Shown: positions 1 to 7,858 of the stretch, piece by piece
Position numbering within the stretch: position 1 is the first letter of the stretch
Layout: every line of letters starts with the position of its first letter
Notes under the pieces: generated by a model
The model's database searches: none
What the model was told of the DNA's origin: nothing
What the model saw: the letters and a program-made list of their open reading frames with translations, nothing else
Assembly: GCA_038230515.1 (NCBI GenBank)
Contig: JBBRND010000013.1
Span: 48,629-112,628 of the forward strand
Length of the DNA: 64,000 bases
Source of the DNA: JAPLDB01 sp038230515
GTDB lineage: Bacteria > Bacteroidota > Bacteroidia > AKYH767-A > 2013-40CM-41-45
Direction: 5' to 3'
Made by a program: the position numbers and the translations under genes

Positions 1-158
1 GTTTGTAGTTGGCAATTTTTTTCAACTCAATCTTATGGCTCACTGCTTTCAACGAATTTTAGCAGTTGATGAAAACTTTCAAATTCGAACAATCGATATT
101 GGGAACTTTGCTGCTTTTGATTTGCACCAAGTGTCAATTGCTAATTGCGAACTGAAAA
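1..158. other. leader upstream of mreC
   Basis: No open frame of note crosses this stretch. In most bacteria mreB sits just upstream of mreC, so mreB may end left of the window; that is inference. The last 30 bases hold short aattgc-type near repeats, and I see no clear Shine-Dalgarno site before the ATG at 159. Confidence 0.4.
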
Positions 159-992
159 ATGCGCTCCCTATTTATCTTTCTCTGGCGATATAATTATTTT
201 ATTCTTTTTTTGGTGATGGAAACAATTTCGTTTTCACTCATTATTCGCAACAGTAATTTTCATCATGCCAGTTACATCAACAGCACCAATGCTCTGGCAG
301 GAAAGGTGAACGAGACAGTCAGTTCAGTTACGGAATATTTAAATCTCGTGAAAGCAAATGAAGCATTGTCAAGGGAAAATGCAGCGATGCACACTCTAAT
401 GCCCGGAGCATTCTACATTGACAGTGTGTTGAGGCGAGTTGTTGTTGACACGACTCACAAACAACAATACACTTTTGTAACAGCTAAGGTCATTAACAAT
501 TCTGTGAATAGAAGAAATAATTATCTCACCTTGAACAAAGGCGGTATGCAAGGTATCAAACCGGAAATGGGTGTAGTGTGTGCTGATGGAATTGTCGGGA
601 TCATTAAAGACACGAGCGAGCATTTCTCATCGGTACTTTCTTTACTTCATAAAGATACTCGCATAAGTGCGAAAATGAAAAAGAGCGGCTATATCGGTTC
701 GTTAGTTTGGGACGGATATGATTTTCGTCACGCAACTTTGAAGGACATTGCATTGCATGTAAAAATGGCGAAGGGTGATACGATTGTTACAAGCTCCTTC
801 TCTTCAATTTTTCCAGAAGGAATTATGATTGGGACTGTTGAAGAATTTAATGCAAAGGAAGGCGATAATTTTTATACGATAAGTGTGAAATTTTCTACTG
901 ACTTCAGTAATTTGTCTTCAGTTTATATTGTGGAGAATGTAATGAAAGGCGAACAACAGGTGCTCGAAGAAAAACAAACAGATGATCGTTAA
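159..992 (+). CDS. mreC: rod shape-determining protein MreC
   Basis: MreC is the periplasmic scaffold of the cell-elongation complex (elongasome) and links MreB/MreD to penicillin-binding protein 2. The 277-residue protein has one membrane segment at about residues 10-30, a short helical stretch that could be coiled coil at about 45-80, and then the beta-rich MreC domain with the family-type signature LTLNKGGMQGI around residue 125 and an SSIFPEGIMIGTV stretch near 215-225. Length is normal for the family. It overlaps mreD by 11 bases, which suggests translational coupling, and it heads the order mreC-mreD-PBP2-rodA typical of Bacteroidota. The ATG at 159 gives the membrane segment near the N-terminus, so no other start is needed. 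Confidence 0.93.
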   Translation: MRSLFIFLWRYNYFILFLVMETISFSLIIRNSNFHHASYINSTNALAGKVNETVSSVTEYLNLVKANEALSRENAAMHTLMPGAFYIDSVLRRVVVDTTHKQQYTFVTAKVINNSVNRRNNYLTLNKGGMQGIKPEMGVVCADGIVGIIKDTSEHFSSVLSLLHKDTRISAKMKKSGYIGSLVWDGYDFRHATLKDIALHVKMAKGDTIVTSSFSSIFPEGIMIGTVEEFNAKEGDNFYTISVKFSTDFSNLSSVYIVENVMKGEQQVLEEKQTDDR

Positions 993-1515
993 GATATTCA
1001 ATAACGCGAAGCGGTTTTTGTTTCTCATCCTCCTGCAGGTGATTGTACTCAATCACATTCAGTGGAGCGGCTACATCAATCCATACATTTATATTTTATT
1101 CATTATGTTATTGCCGATGGAAACACCAAAGTGGGCAGTATTGGTGTTAGGATTTACAACGGGTTTAATTATTGACATGTTCAGCAATACGAGCGGCTTA
1201 CATGCAGCAGCAGCAACGCTATTGGCCTTTGCAAGACCGGGAGTTCTGCGACTCATTTCTCCGCGTGATGGATATGAGCCCGAAACTAATTTTACCCCGC
1301 AGAAAATGGGATTGAATTGGTTTCTCGCTTACGTAATAATACTTACACTTATTCATCATCTGTTTTATTTTTACGTTGAAATTTTTCGCTTCAAGGAATT
1401 CTTCATTACCTTTTTCAAAGCCATTTTAAATTCGGTTATCACGATCATACTCATCTTGATCGGAACTTATTTATTCGGTAAGCAGTCAAAAGCAAATGAA
1501 CGTATCACAGGGTAG
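982..1515 (+). CDS. mreD: rod shape-determining protein MreD
   Basis: A small very hydrophobic protein of 177 residues with about five membrane segments and few catalytic-looking residues, as expected for MreD, the integral membrane member of the elongasome. Sequence alone is weakly conserved in this family; the assignment leans on size, topology and its place between mreC and the PBP2 gene, with overlaps on both sides (11 bases with mreC, 20 bases with the PBP2 gene). Segments such as the one at residues 50-75 (WAVLVLGFTTGLIIDMFS) fit the MreD pattern. Likely co-transcribed with its neighbours. Confidence 0.87.
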   Translation: MIVKIFNNAKRFLFLILLQVIVLNHIQWSGYINPYIYILFIMLLPMETPKWAVLVLGFTTGLIIDMFSNTSGLHAAAATLLAFARPGVLRLISPRDGYEPETNFTPQKMGLNWFLAYVIILTLIHHLFYFYVEIFRFKEFFITFFKAILNSVITIILILIGTYLFGKQSKANERITG

Positions 1516-3397
1516 GAGTGCAGTCATTCTTCTGATTTTTTTTGCCGTTGGATTTATTTTCCTGATGCGATTATTTTCGATTCAGATTCTTGATGACAGC
1601 TACAAAGTTTCTGCTGATGATAACGCAATTCGTAAAGTGACTGAATACCCAGCGCGTGGGTTGATTTATGATCGCAATGGAAAACTTCTTGTCTTCAATG
1701 AACCTGTTTATGATTTGATGATTATCCCTAAGCAGGCAAAAAATATTGATACTGCTGAATTTTGCAAACTCGTTGGAATTACTTCTGCAGAGTACCACGA
1801 TCTGTATCACAAGGCAAAAGTTTATTCTTCGGTAAAGCCTTCCATTTTTGTAAAACAACTTTCAGTTGAAACATACGGTGGGTTACAGGAAAAATTATAT
1901 CGCTTTCCAGGATTTTATGTTCAGCCGCGTACTCTGAGAAGATACCCTGATCCGATGGCTGCTCATTTATTCGGCTACATTGGTGAAGTAGATACAAATA
2001 TCACGAAAAAAGATTCTTATTACAAGGAAGGTGATTACATCGGAAAAAGCGGAATTGAACAATCGTACGAAAAAGTGCTACGCGGGAAAAGGGGAACGCG
2101 TACTGTTTTGGTAGATGTTTTCAATCGGGAGAAGGGACATTACCGTGACGGAAAGTTTGATACTACCGCAGTTGCAGGACAAAATCTTACACTCTCTCTT
2201 GATGCAAAACTTCAGGCGTATGGAGAAAAACTTTTTCAGAATAAAGTTGGCGGAGTTGTTGCCGTTGATCCGCAAACAGGGGAAATTCTTGCTTGCGTCA
2301 GCAGTCCAGGTTACGATCCAAATTTATTGGTGGGAAGAGCGCGTACAAAAAACTATGCGTCACTTTTATTTGAGCCGACAAAACCTTTATTCAATCGTGC
2401 GTTGATGGCTTATTATCCGCCCGGCTCAACTTTTAAACTCATTAATGATTTAATTGGAGAACAGGAAGGCGTTTTATTTCCGAACACTTCCTATTACTGC
2501 GATGGAGGTTATCACATGGGCAGTCAAACAGTGAAGTGCGATGCACGGCATGGTTCGCTTACGCTCGAGTCAGCGATTGCACATTCATGCAACACTTATC
2601 ACTGTTATGTTTTTCGCAGCATCATTGATCAGCGAAAATATAAAACTTCTGAAGAAGGATATTTAAGTTGGAGAAATCACGTACTCACTTTTGGTATTGG
2701 AAAAAGATTGTATAGCGATCTTCCGCAAGAGTTAAAAGGGAATGTCCCTTCAATTGAATATTACGATAAGTATTTCGGCAAAGGGCATTGGAAGTCATCA
2801 ACCATCGTTTCACTTTCTATCGGGCAAGGCGAGCTGGGAATTACACCGCTTCAAATGGCAAACACGATGTGCATCATTGCGAACAAGGGTTACTACTATA
2901 TTCCGCATATCGTAAAAGCAATAAGCGATTCTGTCAATATTCAAAAATATTTTTCAGAAAGACAGTTTACTGATATTGACCCTAAGTATTTTGAAGTAGT
3001 AGTTAACGGAATGGAGAGCGTAGTAGAATCAGGAACCGCAGCTGCATCAAAAATAAAAGGTATTACCGTGTGTGGAAAAACAGGAACAGCACAGAACCCT
3101 CACGGAAAAGATCATTCATTGTTTGTAGGTTTTGCTCCAAGAGAAAATCCAAAGATTGCCATCGGCATCATGGTGGAAAATGGTGGCTGGGGTGCTGACT
3201 GGGCAGCACCAATCGCCACGCTAATGATTGAAAAATATTTGCGTGACTCCATTTCAAGACCTGAACTGGAAAAAAGAATGTTCGAAGGAGTGATACAGCC
3301 AAAAGTTTATATGGAAGAAAAGAAGAAGGAAGAGAAGAAAGAGGAAATGAAGGATTCAACTTCGGTAAAAGTTGTTGCGTTAAAGAAAGAGAAGTAA
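1496..3397 (+). CDS. mrdA: penicillin-binding protein 2 (elongation transpeptidase)
   Basis: This is the class B penicillin-binding protein that cross-links peptidoglycan during cylindrical growth with RodA as its glycosyltransferase partner. The 633-residue protein has a membrane anchor at residues 9-28, the PBP dimerisation domain (ARGLIYDRNG near 53-62), and a transpeptidase domain with all three active-site motifs: STFK at 311-314 (nucleophile Ser311), SCN at 364-366 and KTGTAQ from 528. The C-terminus carries a Lys/Glu-rich tail of about 25 residues (EEKKKEEKKEE region) that is probably disordered and not part of the catalytic fold. The ATG at 1496 lies inside the end of mreD, which suggests coupling. 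Confidence 0.93.
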   Translation: MNVSQGRSAVILLIFFAVGFIFLMRLFSIQILDDSYKVSADDNAIRKVTEYPARGLIYDRNGKLLVFNEPVYDLMIIPKQAKNIDTAEFCKLVGITSAEYHDLYHKAKVYSSVKPSIFVKQLSVETYGGLQEKLYRFPGFYVQPRTLRRYPDPMAAHLFGYIGEVDTNITKKDSYYKEGDYIGKSGIEQSYEKVLRGKRGTRTVLVDVFNREKGHYRDGKFDTTAVAGQNLTLSLDAKLQAYGEKLFQNKVGGVVAVDPQTGEILACVSSPGYDPNLLVGRARTKNYASLLFEPTKPLFNRALMAYYPPGSTFKLINDLIGEQEGVLFPNTSYYCDGGYHMGSQTVKCDARHGSLTLESAIAHSCNTYHCYVFRSIIDQRKYKTSEEGYLSWRNHVLTFGIGKRLYSDLPQELKGNVPSIEYYDKYFGKGHWKSSTIVSLSIGQGELGITPLQMANTMCIIANKGYYYIPHIVKAISDSVNIQKYFSERQFTDIDPKYFEVVVNGMESVVESGTAAASKIKGITVCGKTGTAQNPHGKDHSLFVGFAPRENPKIAIGIMVENGGWGADWAAPIATLMIEKYLRDSISRPELEKRMFEGVIQPKVYMEEKKKEEKKEEMKDSTSVKVVALKKEK

Positions 3398-3412
3398 TTT
3401 TTATTTTTTTAA

Positions 3413-4690
3413 TTGCAAACCGATTCAGTGAGAGAACAAAAAAATATACTCCAAAATATTGACAGATGGTTGGTGATCATTTTTCTGTTGCTCGTCTGCA
3501 TGGGCTGGATTAGTATTTATGCTGCCGTTTACAATGACGATCACCAAAGTATTTTAGACCTCTCACAAAATTACGGCAAGCAAGCAATCTGGATTGCAGG
3601 AGCATTCTTAATTGCTTTGAGTATTCTCATCATTGACGGAAAATTTTTTGCTGCGTTTTCGTATCCGATTTATATTCTCTTTATGCTTTTGCTTTTGTTG
3701 GTTCTTGGAGTGGCACGCGATGTAAAAGGCGCTGTAAGCTGGATTGACATTGGCAGCTTTAAACTTCAGCCCAGTGAGTTCGCAAAATTTGCGACCAACA
3801 TGGCACTCGCGAAATATTTAAGCACACTAGACATAAAAATGAAAGATTGGAAAACAAAAATCTTTTCCCTCCTGATTATTGGACTTCCGGCTGCATTGAT
3901 ACTTCTTCAGAATGATACTGGCTCTGCACTTGTGTATGCTGCATTTATTTTTGTTCTCTATCGCGAAGGACTTTCAGGGAACATTTTGATTTTTGGTTTT
4001 GTTGCCGCAGTTTTATTTGTCCTCACACTGCTTGTTCCGAAAATAATATTGTTTTCAGTAATTGGCGGAATCGGACTTGTGTTTTATTTTTTTGTTCAGA
4101 AGAAAAGACAAAACATCATCATCATTGTTGCAGGAATGGTGATAGCATCTGCCATCGTGTTCAGCGTTGATTATGCATTCAACCGAATTTTGCAGGAACA
4201 TCAACGTACGCGTATCAATGTATTGCTTGGAAAAGAAATTGATCCAAAGGGTGCAGGTTACAACGTTCATCAAAGTATGATTGCCATTGGCTCAGGTGGA
4301 TTACTCGGAAAAGGATTTTTACAGGGAACTCAAACCAAATTTGATTTTGTACCTGAACAAAGCACCGATTTTATTTTTTGCACCGTGGGCGAGGAGTGGG
4401 GCTTTGTAGGAGCTTTTTTAGTTATTGGATTATTTATGCTTCTTCTTTGGCGGATTATTTATGTAGCCGAACGTCAGCGATCGCAATACTCGCGCATTTA
4501 CGGTTATGGGGTAGCGTGTATTCTGTTTTTTCATCTCATGGTTAATATCGGGATGGCAATCGGGCTTGCGCCCGTCATTGGAATCCCATTGCCGTTTTTT
4601 AGTTATGGTGGATCATCACTTTGGAGTTTTACTGTGCTGCTTTTTGTTTTGATAAAGTTGGATGCCTATCGTTTGCAGATATTGAGATAG
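3413..4690 (+). CDS. rodA: rod shape-determining protein RodA (SEDS glycosyltransferase)
   Basis: RodA is the SEDS-family peptidoglycan polymerase that works with PBP2. The 425-residue protein has about ten membrane segments and clear SEDS marks: FKLQPSEFAKFA near residues 117-128, QNDTGSALVY near 166-175, and the C-terminal IGIPLPFFSYGGSS stretch near 395-408. The reading frame has no ATG close to the N-terminus: a TTG at 3413 and a GTG at 3428 are the candidates. The TTG lies 15 bases after the PBP2 stop; GTG at 3428 is equally possible and would drop only five residues. It closes the elongasome operon. Confidence 0.92.
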   Translation: MQTDSVREQKNILQNIDRWLVIIFLLLVCMGWISIYAAVYNDDHQSILDLSQNYGKQAIWIAGAFLIALSILIIDGKFFAAFSYPIYILFMLLLLLVLGVARDVKGAVSWIDIGSFKLQPSEFAKFATNMALAKYLSTLDIKMKDWKTKIFSLLIIGLPAALILLQNDTGSALVYAAFIFVLYREGLSGNILIFGFVAAVLFVLTLLVPKIILFSVIGGIGLVFYFFVQKKRQNIIIIVAGMVIASAIVFSVDYAFNRILQEHQRTRINVLLGKEIDPKGAGYNVHQSMIAIGSGGLLGKGFLQGTQTKFDFVPEQSTDFIFCTVGEEWGFVGAFLVIGLFMLLLWRIIYVAERQRSQYSRIYGYGVACILFFHLMVNIGMAIGLAPVIGIPLPFFSYGGSSLWSFTVLLFVLIKLDAYRLQILR

Positions 4691-4710
4691 AAATTTACTC
4701 CCTACTTTCG
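4682..4710 (+). promoter_or_regulatory. putative Bacteroidota-type promoter before the PaaY-like gene
   Basis: TTG at 4682-4684, 18 bases, then TACTTTCG at 4703-4710 (7 of 8 matches to TAnnTTTG). Transcription would start near 4717, 16 bases before the ATG at 4733. It overlaps the end of rodA. Call is by consensus only. Confidence 0.35.
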
Positions 4711-4732
4711 CTTCCGTCATAATACTTCTTCC

Positions 4733-5326
4733 ATGCCAAATATTTTTGAGTTCAACAAATATCGCCCTGTTATACATGAGTCGTCTTTTATTCATCCGAA
4801 CGCAGCGGTGACAGGAAATGTAATTATCGGACGCGATGTTTATATTGGTCCCGGTGCTGCAATTCGTGGCGACTGGGGAGAAATTATTATTGAAGACGGC
4901 TGCAACGTGCAGGAGAATTGTACTATTCACATGTTTCCTGGGGTAACGGTTCGACTAATGGAGGCAGCACACATCGGTCATGGGGCCATCATTCACGGAA
5001 GTACAATCGGTAGGAATGTTTTGGTCGGAATGAATGCTGTCGTAATGGATTATGTTGTTGTGGGGGATAACAGTATTATCGGTGCGCTCACTTTTGTTCC
5101 TGAAGGAATGATAATTCCTGAACGAAAAATTGTTGTCGGCAATCCTGCAAAAATTATCAAAGATGTTTCTGATGAAATGCTTGAGTGGAAAACAAAGGGA
5201 ACGAATTTGTATCAGCAACTTCCGAAAGAACTTTATGAAACATTAAAGCCTTGTGAACCACTCAGGGAAATTCCAAAGGAGAGATCAAAGCAGCAGGATA
5301 TTTACAAAACCTGGAAACAAAAATAA
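4733..5326 (+). CDS. paaY: PaaY-like gamma-carbonic-anhydrase/hexapeptide protein
   Basis: A 197-residue left-handed beta-helix protein of the gamma-carbonic anhydrase/PaaY/CaiE group. The [LIV]-G-x-x-x-x hexapeptide turns run from about residue 22 to 140, and three histidines that in this family bind the metal are visible: His66, His83 and His88 (HIGHGAIIH context). The C-terminal helical tail with PCEPLREIP resembles PaaY, a thioesterase accessory to phenylacetate degradation, more than plain Cam-type carbonic anhydrase. No other phenylacetate gene lies in the window, so the pathway role is inferred from sequence only. The ATG at 4733 follows a promoter-like element. Confidence 0.78.
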   Translation: MPNIFEFNKYRPVIHESSFIHPNAAVTGNVIIGRDVYIGPGAAIRGDWGEIIIEDGCNVQENCTIHMFPGVTVRLMEAAHIGHGAIIHGSTIGRNVLVGMNAVVMDYVVVGDNSIIGALTFVPEGMIIPERKIVVGNPAKIIKDVSDEMLEWKTKGTNLYQQLPKELYETLKPCEPLREIPKERSKQQDIYKTWKQK

Positions 5327-5370
5327 GTGAGTAATTGTAGTGATGAGAAATGCAATCAACTTAATTAACT

Positions 5371-5832
5371 ATGCAAGAAAAAATAGAATTCATTAACAAC
5401 ACTTTCCCTACACTTTTAAAAAAGTTGAAGCCCGATACACCCCGCAAATGGGGAACAATGAATGCACAAGAGATGGTTGAACATCTTACTGATTATATTC
5501 GCATTGCGAACGGTAAAATTCAGACAAGAATTGTTACAGTTGAAGAACATCTTCCAGCATTCAAACAATTTTTGGAGAGCGAGAAACAGTTTCGTCCGGA
5601 TACGAAAAATCCATTAAATACAGGTGCGCCCAATCCTGTTCGTATGAAAAACTTAGAAGAGGCGATTGAAGAATATTATTCGGAGATGAATTTTTTTTAT
5701 TCAACTTTTAAAAATGAGCCGGAAAAAATTACTGCACATCCCGCTTTCGGTCTATGCAATTACGATGAGTGGATTAAACTCCATTACAAACACCTCTCAC
5801 ATCACGCAAGACAATTCGGATTGATGAATTGA
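5371..5832 (+). CDS. DinB-like/DUF1569-type protein
   Basis: A 153-residue soluble protein with an all-helical pattern. The stretch KWGTMNAQEMVEHLTDYIR near residues 26-45 has the His-containing helix typical of the DinB/DUF1569 superfamily, and further His residues appear near the C-terminus (HYKHLSHHARQFG), which could complete a metal site as in DinB-fold thiol transferases. Function is unknown. It follows the PaaY-like gene by 44 bases on the same strand and may share its transcript. It faces the porin gene tail-to-tail. Confidence 0.5.
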   Translation: MQEKIEFINNTFPTLLKKLKPDTPRKWGTMNAQEMVEHLTDYIRIANGKIQTRIVTVEEHLPAFKQFLESEKQFRPDTKNPLNTGAPNPVRMKNLEEAIEEYYSEMNFFYSTFKNEPEKITAHPAFGLCNYDEWIKLHYKHLSHHARQFGLMN

Positions 5833-5897
5833 AGTATCTCTCGAAAGATTTTGAAAAAAAATTTTTTGGCGTGCTTTGCACCTTTGCGCGAAATGCC

Positions 5898-7763
5898 TTA
5901 ATCAAAAAATCGCCAGTTCACTCCAAACTGAATCATGCCTCCCGGCATTGGGTAATGTGGTGTGTTCAAATAATTATTCGCAACAAGACCATCTCCCATA
6001 TTTTGATATTTGAAAAACAATCGTGCAGTTTTTATTTTGAAGTTCACAAAAAGGTCAATGAGCGGATAGCCGTTTGTTTTTTCTGAATTCTGCTGATAAA
6101 AAATTGAGGTGGCTGGCGAATATGCATTTGAATAGTAGCCGGATGAGCAGTGAACATCAAAGCCGATCTGAGCATACAATTTTTTCTTGAAAAAAAGATC
6201 TTCAAAAAACAAAGCGTGATGTGAATTGAATTCAGGAATTCTCACAACGTCATTATTTGTTTCCTGTATCCAAACAGAATTGTTGAAGTGGATTTTCCAA
6301 ACCTGGAAATCTTTCTGAATAAATAATTGACTTACCTGAATAGAATCAGGAGATTGAGCAGGTTCGCCAACCGAGTCATAATAAATGTACCTGCCAATGA
6401 AAGTGCTCGTACCGGCCACACTGAAATTGTATTTTTTCAGATTGATTTGAAAAAAGAATTGCTGAGAAGTAATTCTATCAAAATTATTTTGCCAAACGAA
6501 ATGATTTGACTGATAGAAATTCTGTATCAGCGTTGGTGATTGTTTTTCATTCTGCAATCCGATATTCATATCTGTGCCCCATATTAACGGAAATTGAAAT
6601 TTAAGACAGAAGAAATAATTTTTTTCGTCAGCACCATTCAAAATATATTTTCCCAGGACATCAAGTGTGCAACGGTTTTTAATACCCGCAGTTTTCAAAT
6701 GTGCTTCCGTAAAATAATCTGTGATCGTGGTATCGTAAAACTGATTGTAATTGAACCATTGATTTCCCCCTGTAAGTTCGAGAAAAGCATGATGCACAGG
6801 TTTGAAATTATTGAATGTGTGAAATGCCTGTAGCGAAAGTTTGTTGGTTACCTTATCGTAGTGAAGCGTGTCGTCAATGTTTGTCGCGAAATAATTATTC
6901 GCATAAAAAGAAGTATCGGATGTGTTGTCGCTGTAATGGTAGGAGAATCGCTCGTATTCGATGTGATGGGTGAGCCGGAGAATAGGCGAAGCAACTCCTA
7001 CTGAATCTCTAGTTGTAGCCAAATCATAAAAATGAGTGATAGAAAAAATATGATTGCGCACATGCTGCTCTGCATCTATCAGGAAAACGCTCAATCCTTT
7101 AAGGTCATTGTTTGAAAAATTACTTTTCTTGTAGAGTGAATCATTGGCAAGGCCGCCATCTACTTTATTTATGATGGAATTCCATGTTGCTGAAGCAAAA
7201 ATGTGGTAACGATTGTTCGGAAGATGATACCAAGTGCAGAAATCAAAGTTTGTAATAAATGTTTTTCCGTTTGTGAGAAATCCCGGTGAACCTTGACGGT
7301 TAAAATCAATTCCTGCATTCCAGTTTTTCAAAATATTTTGAGCAAGTGTAATGGTGATCTGTTGTTCCTTGCCACCACTGGAGTGGTAGTTTAGATTAGT
7401 GAAACGCTTGTTGGTTTTGTAATAGTGCATGGTTGACGGAGTCCATTTGTAAAGATCAAAGGAATGATTTCCAAATTCAGTCAGGCAATTTCTGGAGATT
7501 GAAAACAATTTCGGGTCAGTAGCGCTGCCAATGTTACTGAGGTCGTTGTAAAAATATTTTACGGTGGGGTTTATGATTTCAAGATCGTTCAGGAGAGTAT
7601 CCAATGACGAATAGGTCAGCAAGCCGCCAATGTCGGTTTCAGGTGTTGTATAATGAAGGATAGTAGGAACTTTTACCTCTGCGCTGTCAACCGAAAGCGA
7701 AAATGCTCCTGATGACGAAAAGAGAAAGAGGGAAAGAAATAATTTCCGAAAAAGAAACTTCAT
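5898..7763 (-). CDS. putative outer-membrane porin (Bacteroidota beta-barrel family)
   Basis: A 621-residue protein that begins with a signal peptide (MKFLFRKLFLSLFLFSSSG) and continues as alternating beta strands rich in Tyr, Phe and Asn, ending in FGVNWRFFD, an aromatic C-terminus as expected for an outer-membrane beta-barrel. The conserved N-terminal lead-in around residues 35-95 (DTLLNDLEIINPTVKYF) matches my memory of the Bacteroidota putative-porin family; substrate is unknown. I chose the ATG at 7763 rather than one 90 bases upstream because only this start places the signal peptide at the N-terminus. A -7-like element CAAAGGTA (TACCTTTG on the minus strand) lies at 7774-7781. Confidence 0.75.
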   Translation of the reverse strand: MKFLFRKLFLSLFLFSSSGAFSLSVDSAEVKVPTILHYTTPETDIGGLLTYSSLDTLLNDLEIINPTVKYFYNDLSNIGSATDPKLFSISRNCLTEFGNHSFDLYKWTPSTMHYYKTNKRFTNLNYHSSGGKEQQITITLAQNILKNWNAGIDFNRQGSPGFLTNGKTFITNFDFCTWYHLPNNRYHIFASATWNSIINKVDGGLANDSLYKKSNFSNNDLKGLSVFLIDAEQHVRNHIFSITHFYDLATTRDSVGVASPILRLTHHIEYERFSYHYSDNTSDTSFYANNYFATNIDDTLHYDKVTNKLSLQAFHTFNNFKPVHHAFLELTGGNQWFNYNQFYDTTITDYFTEAHLKTAGIKNRCTLDVLGKYILNGADEKNYFFCLKFQFPLIWGTDMNIGLQNEKQSPTLIQNFYQSNHFVWQNNFDRITSQQFFFQINLKKYNFSVAGTSTFIGRYIYYDSVGEPAQSPDSIQVSQLFIQKDFQVWKIHFNNSVWIQETNNDVVRIPEFNSHHALFFEDLFFKKKLYAQIGFDVHCSSGYYSNAYSPATSIFYQQNSEKTNGYPLIDLFVNFKIKTARLFFKYQNMGDGLVANNYLNTPHYPMPGGMIQFGVNWRFFD

Positions 7764-7858
7764 AGTTATTGAGCAAAGGTAATTTATTTGAAAGTACGCC
7801 TTGTAGAGTTGAACCGGAAGATGTTCGGCTATATTTTCTGATATTGCAATCATTCCTT

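Noticed and set aside
5855..5897. Hairpin terminator between the DinB-like and porin genes
   Set aside because: The ggcgtgctttgcaccttt stretch suggests symmetry, but the arms do not pair beyond three bases.
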